DNA from: 'Nostoc azollae' 0708
GTDB taxonomy: Bacteria > Cyanobacteriota > Cyanobacteriia > Cyanobacteriales > Nostocaceae
Direction of reading: 5' to 3'
Assembly: GCF_000196515.1 (NCBI RefSeq)
Contig: NC_014248.1
Span: 1,783,501 to 1,847,500, forward strand
Length of the DNA: 64,000 nt
Part shown: positions 60,547 to 64,000 of the stretch, one piece after another
Position numbering within the stretch: the first letter of the stretch is position 1
Layout of the letters: each line of letters begins with the position of its first letter
Made by a program: the position numbers and the translations under genes
The notes under the pieces: generated by a model
The model's input: the letters and a program-made list of their open reading frames with translations, nothing else
Databases searched by the model: none
What the model was told of the DNA's origin: nothing

Positions 60547-61200
60547 TTAGCCAGCTTTGGGAATGTGAGGATTAGATTGTGAAGTGATATTTTTATTCAT
60601 GAACCCTAAAGTTACTCGTTTCATCAGCCAGTACAATCCCCAAAGAATCACAAAGGTGATAGTCATACTTACCAAAGGTTGTTTACCGAGAAGTTCCTCA
60701 ACTCCTATAGTCAGGATAGCATCTGGTTGAGTAATAAAATCCCAACTGTTGAAGCGGAAGAACCTTCCCCAATAAATACCTATAGCATTGAGTGCATGAG
60801 TTATCAACTCAATGCCAAAAATACATCTACTCTTGCCAATACGATGCAAGTAATGACCTGAATTTATAGGTGAAATTACATAAGCGTCAAGTCCAGCTAG
60901 AATCACTATGAAATAAACAGGAAATAATACTAATGTAATTATCCATACTGATTGAATTCGGCGGATATCATCTATCAAATGAATTATATCAGTTAGTAAA
61001 TAAGGTGCATTGGGTAAAAAAGCATAGAAAATTAAGAAACCAAGCCACTAAACCCAAGAGCGTCCGCCTTTGGTACGAAACAGCCAAACACTCAAAACTA
61101 AAGGAATAAAAGCCAGAAATAAATTCCAAGTCATCCAACGCATATTGATTTGTAATACCTGGGTAAATTTGGCTATTAATTCAATCAATTCTGCTTTCAT
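60547..61200 (-). pseudogene. DUF1361 membrane protein with one amber codon
   Basis: The frame begins MKAELIELIAKFTQVLQINM at 61200 and meets TAG at 61048 (codon 51; GGRSWV*WLGFLIFYAFLPN). It then stays open to 60547. The parts NLFLAFIPLVLSVWLFR, PNAPYLLTDIIHLIDDIR and GLDAYVISPI are typical of the DUF1361 family of six-span membrane proteins with unknown function. There is only this single lesion. A TTG at 60978 could in principle restart the last 143 codons. Confidence 0.8.
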
Positions 61201-61531
61201 ATCTAAATAACTTCTCAGAGTAAGGAAATAGGGAATAAAAAGTACTTGTAAATTTGTCCAGCGACTTAGTGATTATGTTTTAATATGAAAAAGCTGTCAT
61301 CATATTTTGGATTGATTCCACAGATAAATCCGGGGGCTTGTGTCACTCAATCCCTAAATACGCTGCTTAAATTACGTAAATTTGGTTAAAGAATTTGGTT
61401 AAGGAATGTAGAAGCGGAGCAGCTTAATCTAGGGTAAACTAATATTTTTAGGATTTTGTTGGGTAGAGCGACAGTGACACCCAACCTATAATTATTCTTA
61501 ACTTATATAGTATTCAAATCCACCTACTTCT
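61201..61531. other. Intergenic region with a small hairpin
   Basis: About 330 bases without a gene. At 61458-61485 GTTGGGT pairs with ACCCAAC around a 14-base loop, a type of dispersed repeat often seen between cyanobacterial genes. Two copies of AATTTGGTTAA(A/G)GAA lie near 61380-61410. Confidence 0.45.
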
Positions 61532-62002
61532 TCATTGTGTTTGACTACAGTATTCATTCAGCTTATTCCCGAAGGTATCTGATTGTTTACCAACGGTTTT
61601 TGCTGCGGCTGTCAGGACTGAATCAATATCTATTCTGGCTTTTTGGATTTTTTCTCTACCAGCGGAGGATGCTTCGGCTGTCTTGGTTGCACCAAGAGCT
61701 TTACCTGCTTTGCCAATGACTTGACTGAGATTATCAAAAACTTTGGCAAAACTGGTTTGTAATTCCTGGAGTTTGGGGTCTATTAATTTTAAGTGTTGAA
61801 TTGATTTGGTGACAGTTTGCAAATCTTTGGATAGTTGCAAACTGGTTGTTACTTGTTTTCCTTTATTGTTGTCAATCAAAGAAGTTCCTTGATTAACGAC
61901 TTTAACCAATCGTTGACACTGGGAGATTTTACTCTCGCTGCAACCAGTCATTAACAAAGCAATACTCAGGCTCAGAGGAGCAATAATGGTATACTTACAC
62001 AC
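61532..62002 (-). CDS. Predicted lipoprotein of unknown function
   Basis: The 156-residue protein from GTG at 62002 has a lipoprotein signal peptide (APLSLSIALLMTGCSESK; the lipobox is LMTGC with Cys21). The mature part is helical with the pattern TTSLQLSKDLQTVTKSIQHL, PKLQELQTSFAKVFDNLSQV and IDSVLTAAAKTVGKQSD, which suggests a coiled-coil or bundle facing the periplasm. A second Cys near the end (NEYCSQT) may pair with C29 (ISQCQR). No known domain is recognised. The frame is intact. Confidence 0.65.
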   Translation of the reverse strand: MCKYTIIAPLSLSIALLMTGCSESKISQCQRLVKVVNQGTSLIDNNKGKQVTTSLQLSKDLQTVTKSIQHLKLIDPKLQELQTSFAKVFDNLSQVIGKAGKALGATKTAEASSAGREKIQKARIDIDSVLTAAAKTVGKQSDTFGNKLNEYCSQTQ

Positions 62003-62123
62003 AATAAATAGATCTATCTCAACAGCAGTAAAATTGCATTTATATTAGCGCAAGTTTCTAGTTATGAGACATTTGGTATTAGTCAGGGTGCAGGGTAGAA
62101 AATCAATAATTACGAATTACGAA

Positions 62124-62888
62124 TTACCAATCTATTGGTAAACCGAATCTTTCTAAGTTTGTGCCATCTTTTAACAATGGTTGAATATGGCTGTCTATTT
62201 GAATGCTACCACCTGACAGGACGAGGGCGCGTTGAGTGACTTTTCCTAACCAGTGAAGATCATGGGAGGCTATTAATATAACTTGCACTGGTAATTTTAA
62301 TAATATTTGGGCTAAATGTCTTCGCCAGGCGGGGTCTAGTCCGTTGGTGGGTTCGTCTAAGATGAGAATGGCTGGGTCTAGGGCTAAGATGGCTGCTAGA
62401 GCCGCTAGTCGTCTTTGTCCTCCGGAAAGTTCGTAGGCGGAACGGTGGGCGTATTGTTCTAGTCCAAATTCAGCTAATATTTGCTGTGCCTTATCTTTGG
62501 CTGCTACGTGGGAAATACCATAGTTACGGGGACCGAAGGTGATGTCTTCTAAGATTGTGGGCATAAATAATTGGTCGTTGGCATCTTGGAAGCTGAAACC
62601 TATTTGTCGCCGAATTTGGGGTAGGGTGTTTGGGGCTATGGGAATACCATTGATGGTAATTTTACCGCTTTGGGGTTGTTTGAGTCCGATGAGGTTTTCT
62701 AGGAGTGTGCTTTTTCCTGAACCGGTTGCACCAATTAAGGCGACGCGATCGGCTACATTTAATGTAAAGGAAATTTCTGTTAATACTGGTTGTTGGTCAG
62801 GATAGGCATATACAAGATTTTGTACTTCAACTACAGATTGATGCGGTTGGGAAATGGAAATTTGGGGATGAGAAGTTAAGGATGTCAA
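62124..62888 (-). CDS. cbiO: ECF cobalt/nickel transporter ATPase
   Basis: The 254-residue ATPase has Walker A GATGSGKST, the Q-loop GFSFQDANDQLFMPTILEDI (typical of ECF-type CbiO), the signature ELSGGQRRLAALA and Walker B AILILDEPTNGLDP. It powers metal uptake through CbiM and CbiQ at the plasma membrane. The start used is TTG (62888); no ATG lies closer upstream in frame. It follows cbiQ by 80 bases in the same direction, the last gene of the visible operon. The frame is intact. Confidence 0.88.
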   Translation of the reverse strand: MTSLTSHPQISISQPHQSVVEVQNLVYAYPDQQPVLTEISFTLNVADRVALIGATGSGKSTLLENLIGLKQPQSGKITINGIPIAPNTLPQIRRQIGFSFQDANDQLFMPTILEDITFGPRNYGISHVAAKDKAQQILAEFGLEQYAHRSAYELSGGQRRLAALAAILALDPAILILDEPTNGLDPAWRRHLAQILLKLPVQVILIASHDLHWLGKVTQRALVLSGGSIQIDSHIQPLLKDGTNLERFGLPIDW

Positions 62889-62968
62889 GATTAGTAACTC
62901 AAAATATTAACCGTTTTCTGTGGGGTATCTTGTTTAGACAGTTGTTGTTTGGGATAGGAAGTCTAAAC

Positions 62969-63619
62969 CTATAAATAAGAACTGACAGTGATAGAAGTCC
63001 CAACTACTCCCACTATTATTAGGATAAAGCGTTCTTTGGGGTTGAGGGGTGAATCTAGGGGTAATTTTCCATTATAACCACGAGTTAACATTGCTGTGTA
63101 TACCCTTTCGGCTCTATCTAAGGTACGCAAATATAATGCACCAATCATGGATGTACTGACATAACGTAGCCATCGTCCTGTATTATTTAGACCACGTAGT
63201 TGTGCGCCGCGCTGCATTTGTGCTACTTCTGAGAGTAATATTTCTAAGTATTGTCCAGCTAGGATTAGGTTCTCTTTTAATCCTGTAGGTATGGGTAGAC
63301 TTTTCAAGGCAATGCCAAAACTGTGAGGGGGTAGGGTCAATAAAAAAGTGTTCATGGTAATGAGACAAATGACGGAACGGAGAAGCAAAAAACTAGCTCG
63401 TTCCCATCCCAAAGGTAGGGCTACTAGAGAAAGGAAAATTAGTTCTGAGCCTAGTAAACGGCCTAATTTGGGAATAGGTACTTGTAAAGACCAAGTCCAA
63501 ATAAGTGCGCTCGCACCATATCCAATTAAGTTATACCAAGCATGATATTTTAACAACGCTGTCCCAATGACAATGATTAGGGACAGTTGCAATCTTAAAG
63601 GTAATGAAAGATTAAACAT
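62969..63619 (-). CDS. cbiQ: ECF cobalt/nickel transporter T component
   Basis: The 216-residue membrane protein has about five spans (LIIVIGTALLKYHAWYNLIG, VICLITMNTFLLTLPPHSF). It carries the coupling motif RGAQLRGLNNTGRW (Ala-Arg-Gly type) and a second ARG-like motif near AMLTRGYNGKLPL. These bind the ATPase subunits of energy-coupling-factor transporters. It overlaps the end of the upstream cbiM-PDGLE gene by 8 bases, so translation is probably coupled. The frame is intact. Confidence 0.88.
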   Translation of the reverse strand: MFNLSLPLRLQLSLIIVIGTALLKYHAWYNLIGYGASALIWTWSLQVPIPKLGRLLGSELIFLSLVALPLGWERASFLLLRSVICLITMNTFLLTLPPHSFGIALKSLPIPTGLKENLILAGQYLEILLSEVAQMQRGAQLRGLNNTGRWLRYVSTSMIGALYLRTLDRAERVYTAMLTRGYNGKLPLDSPLNPKERFILIIVGVVGTSITVSSYL

Positions 63620-64000
63620 TATTTGTTTTCACAAATTTGGCAATTCCAAAAGCCACACCAAAGCATAACCCTGAGCCTAAAAACCCAGCAATGCTAGTAC
63701 CTATTTGTCCTAAACCTTGAATTCCATAATCTGCAAATGGGGTAGGTATATTGACTCTCACTACTTCTGCTAAATTAATAAAACCTAAACTTTCGGCAAC
63801 TCTTTCTAAACCATCTGGCCATGCGGAAGCAAATAGGGAAAGTACACCAGCTATTAAAAAAACGCTCACGATAGGAACTAACCAACCTTGAAATCTTTGT
63901 TCTTCTCCGGGTAATAAATCTGGTCTGGTTGTGGCTAAATAAGTTAATACACCGCCAGTAATTAAACCTTCACCAATGCCAATTAAAATATGTACTCCTG
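63612..64000 (-). CDS. cbiM: Cobalt/nickel transporter CbiM with fused PDGLE domain, C-terminal part
   Basis: The frame enters at the right edge as GVHILIGIGEGLITGGVLTY, LATTRPDLLP, the last CbiM helix with the motif IGIGEGLIT. It runs on through a linker (GEEQRFQGWLVPIV) into a PDGLE domain (SWPDGLERVA-like: SAWPDGLERVAESLGF) with two spans. The PDGLE part replaces CbiN in many transporters. CbiM is the metal-binding S component. The N-terminal metal ligands are outside the window, and any upstream cobalamin riboswitch would also be off the edge. Confidence 0.85.
   Translation of the reverse strand, partial: GVHILIGIGEGLITGGVLTYLATTRPDLLPGEEQRFQGWLVPIVSVFLIAGVLSLFASAWPDGLERVAESLGFINLAEVVRVNIPTPFADYGIQGLGQIGTSIAGFLGSGLCFGVAFGIAKFVKTNNV

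Noticed and set aside
1-64000. tRNA, rRNA or known riboswitches
   Set aside because: No cloverleaf, rRNA segment or cobalamin-type riboswitch core was recognised by eye. The cbi operon leader is outside the window.

Overview
The window comes from a filamentous, heterocyst-type cyanobacterium. The signs are psbI, a cyanobacterial DUF3769 outer-membrane protein, a two-domain SagB-type dehydrogenase, a cox-type oxidase cluster preceded by two DUF2231 genes, and many heptad tandem repeats (STRRs). The DNA is AT-rich. Housekeeping genes are intact, while accessory genes are riddled with in-frame stops and insertion sequences (IS). This matches the eroding genome of a vertically inherited symbiont such as the Azolla cyanobiont 'Nostoc azollae'; that assignment is an inference.

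Layout. 1-8 kb: start of glgP, a small conserved gene, a hexapeptide acyltransferase, psbI, a LptD/OstA-like outer-membrane protein and a receiver-histidine kinase. 8-14.7 kb: a graveyard (kinase, ISKra4 transposase, Uma2 nuclease, alpha/beta hydrolase, 4-Cys Ser/Thr kinase) around one intact SagB-type gene. 14.7-34.8 kb: a mosaic built on three decayed IS1634-family copies. Copies 1 and 2 enclose 9.2 kb holding a wrecked cox cluster, two IS701 copies, a peptidoglycan-binding pseudogene and a resolvase pseudogene. Copies 2 and 3, inverted and largely identical, enclose 4.5 kb with an intact DNA adenine methylase, a HaeIII-like restriction gene killed by three stops, a truncated receiver domain, two very strong hairpins and a Walker-A ATPase pseudogene. 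34.8-36 kb: further remnants.

36-64 kb is mostly intact core genome: an AarF kinase with an ABC exporter, mannose-1-phosphate guanylyltransferase, an LCP protein, MurJ, LapA, a phosphohexomutase, a PD-(D/E)XK nuclease, a propeller-transglutaminase protein, a P-type ATPase, RecF, a PEP-synthase-like enzyme, a baeRF protein and the CbiM/Q/O metal uptake system. A few pseudogenes (pentapeptide, chorismate mutase tail, DUF1361) are scattered among them.

Main interpretation. The IS1634 copies share the same inactivating stops, so the element spread after its own transposase had died. The 9.2 kb segment looks circularly permuted: an SMP-30-like gene is split over its two ends, which share ATATAA. 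This suggests a circle captured between two IS copies. The restriction-modification pair between copies 2 and 3 has lost its nuclease and kept its methylase.
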